64,000 nucleotides of DNA from Eubacterium sulci ATCC 35585. GTDB taxonomy: Bacteria; Bacillota; Clostridia; Peptostreptococcales; Anaerovoracaceae. The notes under the pieces were generated by a model. That model searched no databases, had not been told where the DNA came from, and saw only the letters and a list, made by a program, of their open reading frames with translations. Made by a program: the position numbers and the translations under genes. Location: contig CP012068.1 in NCBI GenBank assembly GCA_001189495.1, positions 1,488,001-1,552,000 of the forward strand, given 5' to 3'. This document shows positions 1 through 9,094 of this stretch, piece by piece; positions within the stretch are counted from its first letter, which is position 1, and each line of letters opens with the position of its first letter.

Positions 1-808
1 CCACCTCTAGGCATTCCATTATTTCCGTGTATTTCCCACGAAAATTCTTAAGATAAACAACTACTGCTGCCCAACTGACGTAAATCGCACAGTCTTCAGA
101 TTTTATCCAGTTTTTTGGTTCATCATTATTTTCAACTTCAAAATTATACGGATCAAAATTTTGGTCCTTTTCTTCTAGTTCTAACATAGCCATTGTATCT
201 TCCTTGTGGGCAATGCTAGGTTGAAGCATTATATGGAGATTTTTCTTGTCTGTTTCCATCAATATTCCATAGTCTTTTCTTTTATTGTCTTTGCTCAAAA
301 TGTAACTTACTGTCATTACATATGACAGGCCATTGCTTTCCCAAGTCTCGCTTGCTGATGGTCTAATATGTATTTTTTTAGAGCATCCCATTGTTCTCAA
401 TTCAGATATAATAGTTTTTATCTGATCTGAAATTTCTCCATGCTTGAATTCCAATATTTCTTTATGAGCCTGTTTCCTGTAATCGCAATATCCAACAGCG
501 TATTTATTGTCTATCTGATATAAATTATCTTCAAACACAAATACCCCTATTCCATATGAAAAAATGTAAAGTTTCAATGCAGTAGAAATCTCAACTTTTA
601 AAATAGCATCCGTCGAAATACAGCCTAAAAGACCTGGAATCTCAAGCAATTTAAAATCCGATTCCTCAAGGTATGTCTTGATTTTATGTTTGTATTCCTC
701 ATCTATACTACACCCCAAGTCAAAAGGAATATACCTTTGTGGGATTATTACATCTTTGTCGCCATCTAAAATGATATCTCTTTTATCAGCATCTATAATT
801 TGGTTCAT
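1..808 (-). CDS. hypothetical protein, C-terminus cut by window edge
   Basis: An open frame runs from an ATG at 808 off the left edge, giving at least 269 codons without a stop. The protein starts MNQIIDADKRDIILDGDKD, is mixed alpha/beta-like and acidic, and has no clear signal peptide; one hydrophobic stretch (VSWAAVVVYL) lies near the visible end. I do not recognise a family. It starts 14 bp after the stop of the isochorismatase-like gene, so the two are probably cotranscribed. The coding character is convincing (long frame, even codon use), but the function is unknown. Confidence 0.7.
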   Translation of the reverse strand, partial: MNQIIDADKRDIILDGDKDVIIPQRYIPFDLGCSIDEEYKHKIKTYLEESDFKLLEIPGLLGCISTDAILKVEISTALKLYIFSYGIGVFVFEDNLYQIDNKYAVGYCDYRKQAHKEILEFKHGEISDQIKTIISELRTMGCSKKIHIRPSASETWESNGLSYVMTVSYILSKDNKRKDYGILMETDKKNLHIMLQPSIAHKEDTMAMLELEEKDQNFDPYNFEVENNDEPKNWIKSEDCAIYVSWAAVVVYLKNFRGKYTEIMECLEV

Positions 809-822
809 TAGCGCCCTCTATT

Positions 823-1365
823 CTATATAATATCTAAATCTTCCCTTGAAGCTGGGTCAACATCAACCAACTGGTTTTTACCTATTAGCCTCTTCAGAAC
901 TAGTAATCCAGCTTTATGGGATTCCGAGCCACCATTTGAATCAACGTACTTAGTTAGTACTATAGGTCTTATATTATTTTCAAACAAAGCAGTTGCTATT
1001 GTTAAAACGCAGCAATCAGTATCTGCTCCTATAATAAAAACCTTTTTAGGATATTCCCCATCATTTAACTGGCACAGCCTCTGAATAAAGCTTGGGGTCA
1101 CACAATTGTAAATATATTTATCTACATAACAATCAACATATTCCTCTATTCCTGAAATGATCTGTCTTTCATCTTCGGCTTTCAACCTATACCAGCCAAA
1201 CATTTTCTCGAACATACTTTTGTCATTATTGAGAAATCGAGTTGCTATTACTGAGTCAAACAAATCTCTTTTTAAAAGAACTTTAATGCGTTCGGAAAGT
1301 TTGACCATCTGTTCGGTCCTTGCAAAACCATTCTGCATATCAATAATGATAAGAATATTTTTCAT
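823..1365 (-). CDS. isochorismatase-like cysteine hydrolase
   Basis: This 180-aa protein has the layout of the isochorismatase-like hydrolase superfamily (nicotinamidase, N-carbamoylsarcosine amidase and relatives). The triad is visible: Asp9 in IIIDMQNGF, Lys83 in VDKYIY and the nucleophile Cys119 in GADTDCCV. Length is typical. These enzymes cleave C-N or ether bonds on small cytosolic metabolites; the substrate cannot be told. Nicotinamidase would be attractive because nadABC is in the same window, but the metal-binding DxHxxH of that group is not visible. It is upstream of, and probably cotranscribed with, the edge gene. Confidence 0.85.
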   Translation of the reverse strand: MKNILIIIDMQNGFARTEQMVKLSERIKVLLKRDLFDSVIATRFLNNDKSMFEKMFGWYRLKAEDERQIISGIEEYVDCYVDKYIYNCVTPSFIQRLCQLNDGEYPKKVFIIGADTDCCVLTIATALFENNIRPIVLTKYVDSNGGSESHKAGLLVLKRLIGKNQLVDVDPASREDLDII

Positions 1366-1443
1366 GATTTACTCATACTCCTTTATATGTTTTATTTCTT
1401 CAAACTGGATTTGTATTTAATAAATTCTATCAATCGGTAAACT

Positions 1444-2364
1444 TTATATCGAAGATGAATAACCTGCTTTCATTAGCTCTTGAATCCTTGCAATCCTATC
1501 GTTCTTATCAGGATGGCTGCTTACTAAGTTTGCAAAAAGTCCATTTGCATTAGTGCCACTAAACGACTCCAAAAGGGCACATAATTCATTTCCATAACCA
1601 AGCCTAAATGAAAACTCATCTGCCTCATATTCATTTGCACGGCTGGATTTCATAACAAGCAGAACGCCAATCTTTGTCCAAATCCATGTTAACCCTATTA
1701 CAACTATAGTCATCATTAAATGATAAATAGTATTCATCAAAGCTGCAAATGCCCCTTTCGCTCCACCAGTAAAAATTGAAAAAAAGGCAAATGATAGATG
1801 GAAAAACTCTAAGGCAATTCTAAATCCTAGGATGAACGCACTCACAATAAGGTTTCCGACAGCTACAACTAGAATTAAATCAGTATCCTTGTGTGCCAAA
1901 TGACCAAATTCATGTCCGAGTGTCGCCTTAATCTGATCAACCGGCATATATAGCATCCCCTCCGTAACGCATATGGTCTTTCTTCCTGTTGCAAATGCAT
2001 TCGGTTCTTCATCATGATTCATGTACAGCTTAACCTTATCTGAAATCGATGGATCAAGCTTCTTCGCTTTATCATAGACCTCTCTAAAAATTGGTTCTAT
2101 AAAGTCTCTATGCTCATCGCTTTTGATTTTCTTACAGCCCGTCTGTAATCTTAAGATCCACTCTCCGACTGGTGATAATGCGATTAGTAAGGAAACTAGA
2201 TATAACACAATTCCTATTAACAGGGCCTTCCAAAACGGTATAGTTCCATTTTCTAAGACAATGCTTAGTATTACTGCGATAACAAGAATATTTAGTACCA
2301 AGTATATAAATACTGGAATATTTGATTTCCTCACCGTACGTTTAAAAAAATCTATAATATACAT
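1444..2364 (-). CDS. M48 family membrane zinc metalloprotease (HtpX-like)
   Basis: The 306-aa protein has two N-terminal membrane segments (about 16-37 and 46-64), the zinc motif HEFGH at 151-155, a further hydrophobic hairpin (about 163-235) and the third ligand Glu in NEYEADEF near residue 245. That is the domain order of HtpX-type M48B proteases, which cut misfolded membrane proteins with the active site in the cytoplasm. The neighbours are small orphan genes, so no operon partner is evident. It is transcribed alone: about 110 bp separates its start from the next gene upstream. Confidence 0.88.
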   Translation of the reverse strand: MYIIDFFKRTVRKSNIPVFIYLVLNILVIAVILSIVLENGTIPFWKALLIGIVLYLVSLLIALSPVGEWILRLQTGCKKIKSDEHRDFIEPIFREVYDKAKKLDPSISDKVKLYMNHDEEPNAFATGRKTICVTEGMLYMPVDQIKATLGHEFGHLAHKDTDLILVVAVGNLIVSAFILGFRIALEFFHLSFAFFSIFTGGAKGAFAALMNTIYHLMMTIVVIGLTWIWTKIGVLLVMKSSRANEYEADEFSFRLGYGNELCALLESFSGTNANGLFANLVSSHPDKNDRIARIQELMKAGYSSSI

Positions 2365-2473
2365 GAAATAAATCCCCCCTACATCAAGATGGTTATTTTT
2401 GCTTTGATGTTGCGATTAAACTCATTATATAATTTTTTTGTGTGTATGATACAAGAATTTATAAATCTATAAT

Positions 2474-2905
2474 TTACTTCTCGACGCGGTACACCATATC
2501 GCCGCTATTCCAAATATACATAATTGCTGACACTGGTGGTTTACCCTCTTCCCAAAGCCAGCCTGTATATGTTGTTGTGTTGCCAAAATAGCCTTCTGTG
2601 ATTATTTCAAACTCCGAGCCTTCGTACTCATTTACAAATTGCTGTAATTCGATAGCCTTTCCATAAAAACGACCTTCACCCAAAGTTTTATTAAATATCA
2701 AAACATCGCACATGTCGATGTCACATTTTTTAAAACATATTTCACCTGGGTACGATCTTTCTTCGCCTTCCACAAATTCATATATTTTATTAACTTTTAA
2801 TGTCAAAGTTTTGTTGTGATATTTGATTTTTTTCACCCTACTATCATGAAGGCTGAAAAGTATATTGCTTGTTCTATCGTGTATAAAATCCATATTATTC
2901 CTCAT
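2474..2905 (-). CDS. hypothetical small protein (possible orphan immunity protein)
   Basis: A 143-aa soluble protein, rich in aromatic and acidic residues, ending NSGDMVYRVEK, with no membrane segment or recognised motif. It is 24 bp downstream of another small orphan gene in a run of unrelated single genes, a setting common for polymorphic-toxin immunity genes that have lost their toxin. No family match is claimed. Confidence 0.6.
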   Translation of the reverse strand: MRNNMDFIHDRTSNILFSLHDSRVKKIKYHNKTLTLKVNKIYEFVEGEERSYPGEICFKKCDIDMCDVLIFNKTLGEGRFYGKAIELQQFVNEYEGSEFEIITEGYFGNTTTYTGWLWEEGKPPVSAIMYIWNSGDMVYRVEK

Positions 2906-2929
2906 AATTTCAAATTAATAAACTAGAAT

Positions 2930-3220
2930 TTATCGCAAATCAAGGTTGCTATTCTCTCTATTTCCCCAAATGTATTTGTGCGGACCACACCACCCGCATA
3001 TACAATCTAGCAGATCTGCAATCCACTCTTTAGACAAGCCATCCTCTAAACTGTTGTGATACTTTAAAAGTAGCTTGAATGCCTGCTCTTGCTCAATACC
3101 TAAATCTTTTATTTTAATCAAAATATCATATCCCTGCTCGTGGTATGCACAATAATTTTCCTCTGTAATATTAGTAGAAAGTTGCTTTATTTGATTAAAT
3201 AATTTATCATATAAACTCAT
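2930..3220 (-). CDS. hypothetical small protein
   Basis: A 96-aa, mostly helical protein, starting MSLYDKLFNQIKQL and ending in a Cys/Trp-rich tail (CICGWCGPHKYIWG). A good ribosome site (AAGGTGAAATA) precedes the ATG. The tail resembles those of small orphan immunity-like proteins, but this is only an impression. It is first of a likely two-gene unit with 2474-2905. Confidence 0.6.
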   Translation of the reverse strand: MSLYDKLFNQIKQLSTNITEENYCAYHEQGYDILIKIKDLGIEQEQAFKLLLKYHNSLEDGLSKEWIADLLDCICGWCGPHKYIWGNRENSNLDLR

Positions 3221-3237
3221 TATTTCACCTTCAAAAC

Positions 3238-3458
3238 CTAATTATTTAGCTTTTTTACATAAAAGGTTGCTCTTCCTTTGCCATGCCTTTCAATGTACCC
3301 TTCCACAGTCAACTTCCTAAGCATATTTTCGATTGTCGCCTTTCCTAAAAATCAGTATAAGCAGCTAATATGGTTCTAAGAATATATTTTATAAATGGCA
3401 CAGGATCTTCTTTGTTTTCATGCCAACCTAACCAGCTTACTTTTTGCTGGGTTTTCAT
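3238..3458 (-). pseudogene. Fic family protein relic (C-terminal part, internal deletion)
   Basis: Two fragments of the C-terminal region of a Fic protein can be read on the minus strand. The first (ATG at 3458) is MKTQQKVSWLGWHENKED, continuing through PFIKYILRTILAAYTDF to a stop. The second, in another frame, is GKATIENMLRKLTVEGYIE followed by RHGKGRATFYVKKLNN and a stop at 3238. In intact family members GWHENKxD..PFIxYxL..ILAAY comes before a winged helix like the second fragment, with a few dozen residues between; here that spacer is deleted and the frame lost. The HPFxDGNGR catalytic core is absent. Confidence 0.75.
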
Positions 3459-3473
3459 AGTTAAAAAATCTCA

Positions 3474-3543
3474 TTCGCCTACCTCATTTTTATTTCGCCT
3501 AATTATAGCAAACTTATAGGCGATTATTAAGAGTTTAGGTGAT
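3474..3543. repeat. four TAGGCGA motifs in mirrored pairs upstream of the Fic relic
   Basis: TAGGCGA-type motifs occur twice in minus orientation (about 3474-3481 and 3494-3501) and twice in plus orientation (3517 TAGGCGATTATT and 3537 TAGGTGATTATT). Within each pair the spacing is 20 bp. The cluster sits directly upstream of the remaining Fic reading frame and looks like an operator array. The rest of the 3459-3624 gap shows no gene. Confidence 0.6.
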
Positions 3544-3624
3544 TATTTACTGTATCCTATTCAACCTTCAGCTGTACTGTGTATGCGCTAGCATATCTCC
3601 TAGATGTCTCTTATCTAGCAATCA

Positions 3625-4896
3625 TTACGGCCTTAAAGCCGTAATAGGTATAACATAAACACCATCATTTCTTTTATAAGCAAAAGGTGCTTTTGCACAC
3701 AACACCATCATAAATGACGGTTTGGACATATTTTTTGTATCTATTTTAGATGCTAAATCTTTTAAAGTTTCAGCACCTTCTTCAATTAATTTATCGCCAC
3801 CAAGTTTAATTTCGATAAGTCCATAAGCTCCATTTCTTAAATGAATCACTGCATCACATTCTAATCCGTACCTATCTCTATAATGATAAACTGTTCCATC
3901 TAAATAGTCTGCATAAATTCTTAAGTCACGAACACATAAGTTTTCAAATAAAAAACCCATAGTGTTTAAATCATCTAGAAGATCGTTAGGGCCTATACCT
4001 AATGCTGCAGTTGCAATAGATGGATCCGAAAAGTATCTTGTATCTGTTGTTCGTATGGATGTTTTCGACCTTAAATTTGGGTTCCATGCCGGAGAATCTT
4101 CTATAACAAATATTTTTCTTAAGGCATCTAAGTAAGAATAAAGTGTTACCTGATTAAATGTATCTGACTGATTCGCTAACAGATCTTGCCTAATAGTTTC
4201 TAGAGAACTTTGCGTACCGACATGTCTTGCATAGGATTTAAGTAATCTCTTAGCTCTTTCTTTATCCCTTTTTATAGAATCCACTCTACTAATATCAGTA
4301 GACACAACAGAATCAAAATAATCTATAGCTTGAAATAAAGCTGGCTTTTCATCTAAACCGATTGCTTTTGGCCATCCACCTCTACAAATAAAAAAAGCGA
4401 TTTCTTCAAGACTTGTTTCATTAATAGCTGAGATGGTTTTGCCTTCGAATAAATCTTTGATAGAAATATCACCGTTCGAATCTTTTGATTCATATAAACT
4501 CAAAGGTCTCATCAAAAGCCTAGATATCCTTCCTGTACCTGTATGCATAGAATCATCAAATTCATTAGGTACAGCTGAACCTGTTAAAATAAATTGACCA
4601 AATTCATCCCTATTATCAACCTCATAACGCACAGCATTCCATAAATTTGGTGCTATTTGCCACTCATCAATTAGTCTTGGTGTTTCTCCCTCAAGTAAAG
4701 TATTGGGAGAAAGCTCTGCCATTTGCTGATATTGTTTTGACATATCAGGACGATCCATAGATATAAAGCTTTTAGCCATTTGTTTCGCTGTTGTTGTCTT
4801 TCCACACCATTTAGGACCTTCAATTAAAACTGCACCCTTTGCGTATAATCGTTCTTCTAACAATTTATCTGCGATCCTAGGTAAATACTCCTTCAT
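3625..4896 (-). CDS. AAA+ ATPase with C-terminal DUF4143 domain
   Basis: The 423-aa protein has an N-terminal P-loop ATPase: Walker A GPKWCGKTT (27-35) and Walker B RLIDEWQ (74-80), followed by LTGSA sensor-like residues. The C-terminal half is a DUF4143 domain with a PD-(D/E)xK-nuclease-like end (GLECDAVIHL.., YGLIEIKLGG). Such two-domain proteins are widespread in anaerobes and their role is not established; toxin-like or DNA-linked functions have been proposed. The start has a clear ribosome site (GGGAGGAATTC). A hairpin overlaps the stop codon (3624-3645). The upstream region is a striking iterated array. Confidence 0.88.
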   Translation of the reverse strand: MKEYLPRIADKLLEERLYAKGAVLIEGPKWCGKTTTAKQMAKSFISMDRPDMSKQYQQMAELSPNTLLEGETPRLIDEWQIAPNLWNAVRYEVDNRDEFGQFILTGSAVPNEFDDSMHTGTGRISRLLMRPLSLYESKDSNGDISIKDLFEGKTISAINETSLEEIAFFICRGGWPKAIGLDEKPALFQAIDYFDSVVSTDISRVDSIKRDKERAKRLLKSYARHVGTQSSLETIRQDLLANQSDTFNQVTLYSYLDALRKIFVIEDSPAWNPNLRSKTSIRTTDTRYFSDPSIATAALGIGPNDLLDDLNTMGFLFENLCVRDLRIYADYLDGTVYHYRDRYGLECDAVIHLRNGAYGLIEIKLGGDKLIEEGAETLKDLASKIDTKNMSKPSFMMVLCAKAPFAYKRNDGVYVIPITALRP

Positions 4897-4940
4897 GAAT
4901 TCCTCCCATACCCATTATTTGTATATATTTTACCGCTTAT

Positions 4941-5039
4941 TAAAGTATTTGTCCAATTTTTGTTAAAGTATTTATCTAATTTTTACTAAAGTATTTGTCT
5001 AATTTTTATTAAAGTATTTGTCTAATTTTTATTAAAGTA
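4941..5039. repeat. 23-bp direct-repeat array upstream of the DUF4143 ATPase gene
   Basis: TAAAGTATTTGTCTAATTTT-type units begin at 4941, 4964, 4987, 5010 and 5033: four full copies and one partial, with an exact 23-bp period (about two helical turns). The array lies 44 bp upstream of the ATPase start and the last partial copy overlaps the stop codon of the next gene (5032). The position and phasing suggest a multi-site operator. Confidence 0.85.
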
Positions 5040-5418
5040 ATTCCACTTTTATGTTTGCTACATCAAAAACATCCTTCACCTTGTCAAAATTGCTGCTCAT
5101 AAGAGTTGCTTCCTTTAGGTTTGGAAATTGCTGTAGCTCTGTTAAGGTTATTTCATTTAGATCAAAGCTTTCATCTTCTCCGTCCCATTGCGGAATAATA
5201 TTCATATACACATCATTACCGCCGTCCATATAGATTGTTTCTACGTAATGTGCAAGCCTCTTTGGAACTTGTAAATTCTCAAAGAAATTCATTGCAGGTT
5301 CAATTATGGTGTAACTCTCTGTATCAATCTCTTCTTCTCTGTAACTGTCGGCAAAATCATAAATATCAAATCCCCGTTTACGTAAAGCGTAATATGCCTT
5401 AAATCCCCATTTAAGCAT
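5032..5418 (-). CDS. hypothetical protein starting MLKWGFKAYYAL
   Basis: A 128-aa soluble acidic protein with an N-terminal helix and a C-terminal part in which L-x-x-L-like repeats (LTELQQFPNLKEATL) suggest a short repeat fold. The family is not recognised. The 5' leader plus the first codons are repeated as broken copies at about 19791-19860 and 31940-32018, so this gene belongs to a family that has spread and decayed in this genome. An orphan immunity role is possible but unsupported. Confidence 0.6.
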   Translation of the reverse strand: MLKWGFKAYYALRKRGFDIYDFADSYREEEIDTESYTIIEPAMNFFENLQVPKRLAHYVETIYMDGGNDVYMNIIPQWDGEDESFDLNEITLTELQQFPNLKEATLMSSNFDKVKDVFDVANIKVELL

Positions 5419-5490
5419 TTTGAATTTTGCTCAAATCCCTATTCGACAGTCGTGCTTTTGTGACATCTGCCATCACAAACGAAAGATTGA

Positions 5491-6075
5491 TTAAATCACT
5501 CCTGCTTTTTCAAAATGTTTTTTGAGTATCCTTGTTGCAACATATGCTCCTATGCAAGCAAGAACAAAAGTTATCAAGCCAAATCCTGCTGCCCAGGAAA
5601 CTTTGAAATAAGATAATGCTTCATTTATTTGTGCTTCGCTCATTTTCCATTTTGATGCTCTTTCCACAAAAGAAGCTGTCCCGAATAAAATTACAGGAAT
5701 TACTGTTCCTAAAAAATCTGCTAATGCAAATGTCCCATACCCAATAATCATTCGTCCCTTGCTCTCATAATTTCCTATAATCAAATCACATATAATTCCA
5801 CCGATTACAGCAAAGACTGCATGAGGTAAATGTCCTCCCGACAACGCAATTAAACCAAGAAGCGTTCCTGATATTGTAAATACACCCTTCTTTTTAACTT
5901 TTACAGCCATAAGAATATAAACAGTAGCAGCCACCATAAAGCTAACTCCTGAAGCAATAAATCCTCCAATAACTGTTGTTGCCATAGCAAATGCTACTGC
6001 CATGTATATGACAATTCCAATTGCATTAAAGATTCCGATTGTAATAAAATCACGACCATTCAATTTGTTTTTCAT
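5491..6075 (-). CDS. ECF transporter substrate-binding (S) component, MptD-like
   Basis: A 194-aa integral membrane protein with about five to six hydrophobic segments and the small glycine-rich pattern of ECF S components; the sequence resembles the group called MptD-like. It would bind a vitamin-like or other small substrate in the membrane and hand it to the A/T module encoded just upstream (T ends 10 bp before this start). The substrate is unknown. It is the last gene of the TetR-ABC-ABC-A-T-S operon. Confidence 0.85.
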   Translation of the reverse strand: MKNKLNGRDFITIGIFNAIGIVIYMAVAFAMATTVIGGFIASGVSFMVAATVYILMAVKVKKKGVFTISGTLLGLIALSGGHLPHAVFAVIGGIICDLIIGNYESKGRMIIGYGTFALADFLGTVIPVILFGTASFVERASKWKMSEAQINEALSYFKVSWAAGFGLITFVLACIGAYVATRILKKHFEKAGVI

Positions 6076-6085
6076 AAAAATCCTC

Positions 6086-6790
6086 CTAATAAATTTTCTG
6101 TATTACTATCACAAGAGCAATCATCAAAGCTCCTAATAGTCCAATCATTAAGTCTGTTTTCCTAAACCGCAATTCTGTTAATGTTACCCTCTTCTCATCA
6201 CTATCAAGTCCTCTAATGAGTGCTGAAGCTGACAGTTCATCTGAAATCTTAATCATTCTCATTAAAAGTGGAACAAGCGTATATTCAATATATTTAATTG
6301 GATGTAGCAACGGGAAAAATCTGCTTGTTACGATTCCTCGAATCTTCATATTTTCTTTTAATGCCTTGAGTTCTATTTTTATAGTTGGTACAAACCTAAG
6401 CAAAACACTAAAAGGTATACCAATGCTTCTTGGTACTTTCATTCTATTTAACGCTTCCAGCATTTCACTTACACTTGTAGTCTTTGTTATATATCCACCA
6501 AACATAGCGATTAAGGTCATTCTTGATGCAAAGTAAATAAACATATATATTGCAAATACAATACTTGCTTCACAAAATTTTCCAAGCCCTAACTCTATGC
6601 AGTATAAAAGCACAAAAAACAAGATAAAGCGTAACGCTCTTTTCCACATCCCGCTATATAAATATAGAAAAAAGGCAAAAACAATTAGTACAAAAAGTAG
6701 AATTGTATCGCTTATAAAAAAGCTCGTAAAGGAGGCAATTGGAAGTAGAGTAAGTTTTATTCTCGGATCTACAGTTTTTCTATCTGACAA
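6086..6790 (-). CDS. ECF transporter transmembrane (T) component
   Basis: A 234-aa CbiQ/EcfT-type protein with four to five membrane segments (about 17-50, 63-90 and near the C-terminus) and the coupling-helix signatures of the family: RSIGIPFSVLLRF and SASALIRGL, equivalent to the A-R-G motifs that contact the ATPases. The start overlaps the end of the ATPase gene by 11 bp, indicating translational coupling. Confidence 0.88.
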   Translation of the reverse strand: MSDRKTVDPRIKLTLLPIASFTSFFISDTILLFVLIVFAFFLYLYSGMWKRALRFILFFVLLYCIELGLGKFCEASIVFAIYMFIYFASRMTLIAMFGGYITKTTSVSEMLEALNRMKVPRSIGIPFSVLLRFVPTIKIELKALKENMKIRGIVTSRFFPLLHPIKYIEYTLVPLLMRMIKISDELSASALIRGLDSDEKRVTLTELRFRKTDLMIGLLGALMIALVIVIQKIY

Positions 6791-8297
6791 GCTCTCTACC
6801 TCCTCTCATTTTGTCTAATATGAGAAATTTATTACTTTCACTCATATCTAAAACAGTTTCTATTTTTCCATCTCCCATTACCCATAGCTTGCTCACTGTG
6901 TTTGCTAAAAACTCAAAATCATGACTTATTACCAAAACTGTTGTCCCAATTTTCAATTGTTCTTCAATCAGTTTTGCGACGGAAAGCATTGAGTCTTTAT
7001 CACAACCTGATGTTGGTTCATCATAGATGAAAATCTTTGCCTGTTTCATCATTCCACAAGCTATTGTCAATCTTTGTTTTTCTCCTCTTGATAAAGCAAA
7101 CGGATGCTTATCAATGTATTTGTCTAAGCCAAGTACACTCAAAATAGACTTTGCCTTTTGAGTATTTTCTTTTTTATCTTTACTTGAAATACCAAGTAGC
7201 ATTTCATCAAGTACACTTTCCGAAAACAACTGATAGTCTGAATCTTGAAAGACAAAATATGACATATCCATTAAATCTTTATGATTAAGCGACTTATCTT
7301 CCCTCGCCCATATTGTTCCCTCTTTTACCTTCTCAAGTCCTGAAATCACTCTTGCAAAGGTAGTTTTCCCGGTACCATTTAAGCCGATAAGACCAATGGC
7401 TTTTCCGCACTCCATATTGAAATCAAGATGATTTAAGATGTACTGTTTTTGCTTATTTCCAACCTTAGTTGCACTTGGGTAACAAAATTTTAAGCCTTTT
7501 CCACTAATACTTTCATCATTTAAGTGATAAGAATCTTTCTTCTCACTTACCCTATATTCTTCTAATTCAAGAGTTCTTAGTCCATTTGCATCCCAAAACT
7601 CCCCTTCAAGATGGATAACTTCTTCTCGACTCAAGTCTTTCGTAATTTCTCCATCTTTCATCAAAAGAAAACGGTCAAATAAAGACTTTACATAGTACAA
7701 ACGATGTTCAATTAGAACAACCGTTGTTCCTTTTTTCTTTAATTTCTCCAAAATTAAAAACAGGTCAAATGTTGCTTTCATATCCAAATTTGCTGAAGGT
7801 TCATCTAAAATTAAAACTTTCGGATTCATCGCATAGATGCTTGCAATAGCTATCTTTTGTTTCTGTCCGCTTGATAATTCAAAAACAGATTTTCCTTTCA
7901 GTTCCTCAATATCCAGCTCTACATATACTTCTTCTACTCTCTGTTTGATTTCATCTCTTGATTTGCAGATAGTTTGAAGACCAAAAGCTATCTCTTCATC
8001 TGTAGTTGTCGTGAAAAACTGACTTCTTGGATCTTGAAATACAGTTCCTACAATATGCCCTATTTCATGAAGTAATAATTTGCTTATATCTTTTCCTGAC
8101 GCAAAGGCTTCTCCTTTCATTTTGCCTTTGTAATAATGTGGGATAAGACCATTCATTACACTTCCAAGAGTGCTTTTACCACTTCCACTTTTCCCTGAAA
8201 TTAAAACAAATTCACCTTTTTTAATTTCAAGATTGATATTTTTTAAAGCCGTTCGTCCATCTTCCCATTCATAAGAAACATCTTTTAACAAAATCAT
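6780..8297 (-). CDS. ECF transporter fused double ATPase (A component)
   Basis: The protein carries two ABC ATPase domains in tandem. The first has Walker A SGKSGSGKST, signature LSSGQKQK and Walker B VLILDEPSAN. The second has Walker A GLNGTGKTT, signature LSRGEKQR and Walker B IFIYDEPTSG. I place the start at the ATG at 8297 (MILLKDVSYEWEDG, preceded by GAGGTATAATC), giving 505 aa and starting 2 bp after the upstream stop; an earlier ATG at 8324 would lie inside the previous gene. It powers the T and S components encoded downstream. Confidence 0.9.
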   Translation of the reverse strand: MILLKDVSYEWEDGRTALKNINLEIKKGEFVLISGKSGSGKSTLGSVMNGLIPHYYKGKMKGEAFASGKDISKLLLHEIGHIVGTVFQDPRSQFFTTTTDEEIAFGLQTICKSRDEIKQRVEEVYVELDIEELKGKSVFELSSGQKQKIAIASIYAMNPKVLILDEPSANLDMKATFDLFLILEKLKKKGTTVVLIEHRLYYVKSLFDRFLLMKDGEITKDLSREEVIHLEGEFWDANGLRTLELEEYRVSEKKDSYHLNDESISGKGLKFCYPSATKVGNKQKQYILNHLDFNMECGKAIGLIGLNGTGKTTFARVISGLEKVKEGTIWAREDKSLNHKDLMDMSYFVFQDSDYQLFSESVLDEMLLGISSKDKKENTQKAKSILSVLGLDKYIDKHPFALSRGEKQRLTIACGMMKQAKIFIYDEPTSGCDKDSMLSVAKLIEEQLKIGTTVLVISHDFEFLANTVSKLWVMGDGKIETVLDMSESNKFLILDKMRGGRELVR

Positions 8298-8299
8298 GA

Positions 8300-9034
8300 T
8301 TATACCTCGTACTGAGCTTTCCATAATTTTGTGTAGTAACCATCTTTCTCAAGAAGTTCCCCATGCTTTCCTTTTTCAAGTAAATTTCCTTTTTTAAATA
8401 CGAGAATTTGGTCAGCTTTTTGAATGGTTTTTAAATGATGAGCCACCACAAGTACAGTTCTATTCTTTGCAAGTTCTGTAATGGCATCTTGTATCAAAGA
8501 TTCATTTACAGGATCAACATTACTTGTCATTTCATCAAGAATTAAAATAGGTGCATCCTTTAGAAAAGCTCTTGCAATAGATATTCTTTGTCTTTGTCCA
8601 CCTGATAAAATCCCACCATTTTCTCCAATATCAGTTTCATAATCTTTTGGTAAACTCATAATGAAATCATGTATCCTTGCTTTCTTTGCAGCGAGGGTGA
8701 TTTCTTCTTTCGTTGCTCCTTTTTTACCTACCCTAATGTTTTCTTCAATCGTGTTATCAAACAGTTGAACATTTTGCATGACAATACTAATACGATCTAA
8801 AAGCTCATCATAAGGAATATCCCTTATATCAGTTCCTCCGAGTGTAATTTTTCCTTTATGCACATCATAAAATCTTAAAAGCAAGTTGGTTATAGTAGTC
8901 TTTCCACTACCTGATTCTCCAACTAAGGCTGTCACCCGTTTTTCAGCAATAGAAAAGCTCAATTTTTCCATTTTAAATTCATCTTTTTCATATGAAAAAT
9001 CTATGTTTTCAAAAGCTATATCATTATCTTTCGG
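8300..9034 (-). pseudogene. 3' half of a split ABC exporter gene (ATPase domain)
   Basis: The frame is open from about 9030 (FPKDNDIAFENIDFSYEKDE) through an ATPase domain with Walker A GESGSGKTT, signature LSGGQRQR and Walker B ILILDEMTS, ending at 8300. It lacks the membrane domain. That domain is the fragment at 15110-16108, in the same orientation on the other side of the mobile element. An internal ATG at 8971 could still give a 223-aa ATPase-only product, but without most of the domain's N-terminal beta sheet. Confidence 0.85.
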
Positions 9035-9094
9035 AAAGGATTAACCTTTTAGGGACAGAGAAAATAACAAAAACTTGGAAAGGAGGTAATTCTC

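Noticed and set aside
823-1365. Assigning nicotinamidase (pncA) to the isochorismatase-like gene
   Set aside because: The catalytic triad fits the superfamily but the metal-binding DxHxxH of nicotinamidases is not visible.
4941-5039. CRISPR array in the 23-bp repeats
   Set aside because: Repeats are contiguous with no variable spacers and no cas genes are near; the period equals the repeat itself.
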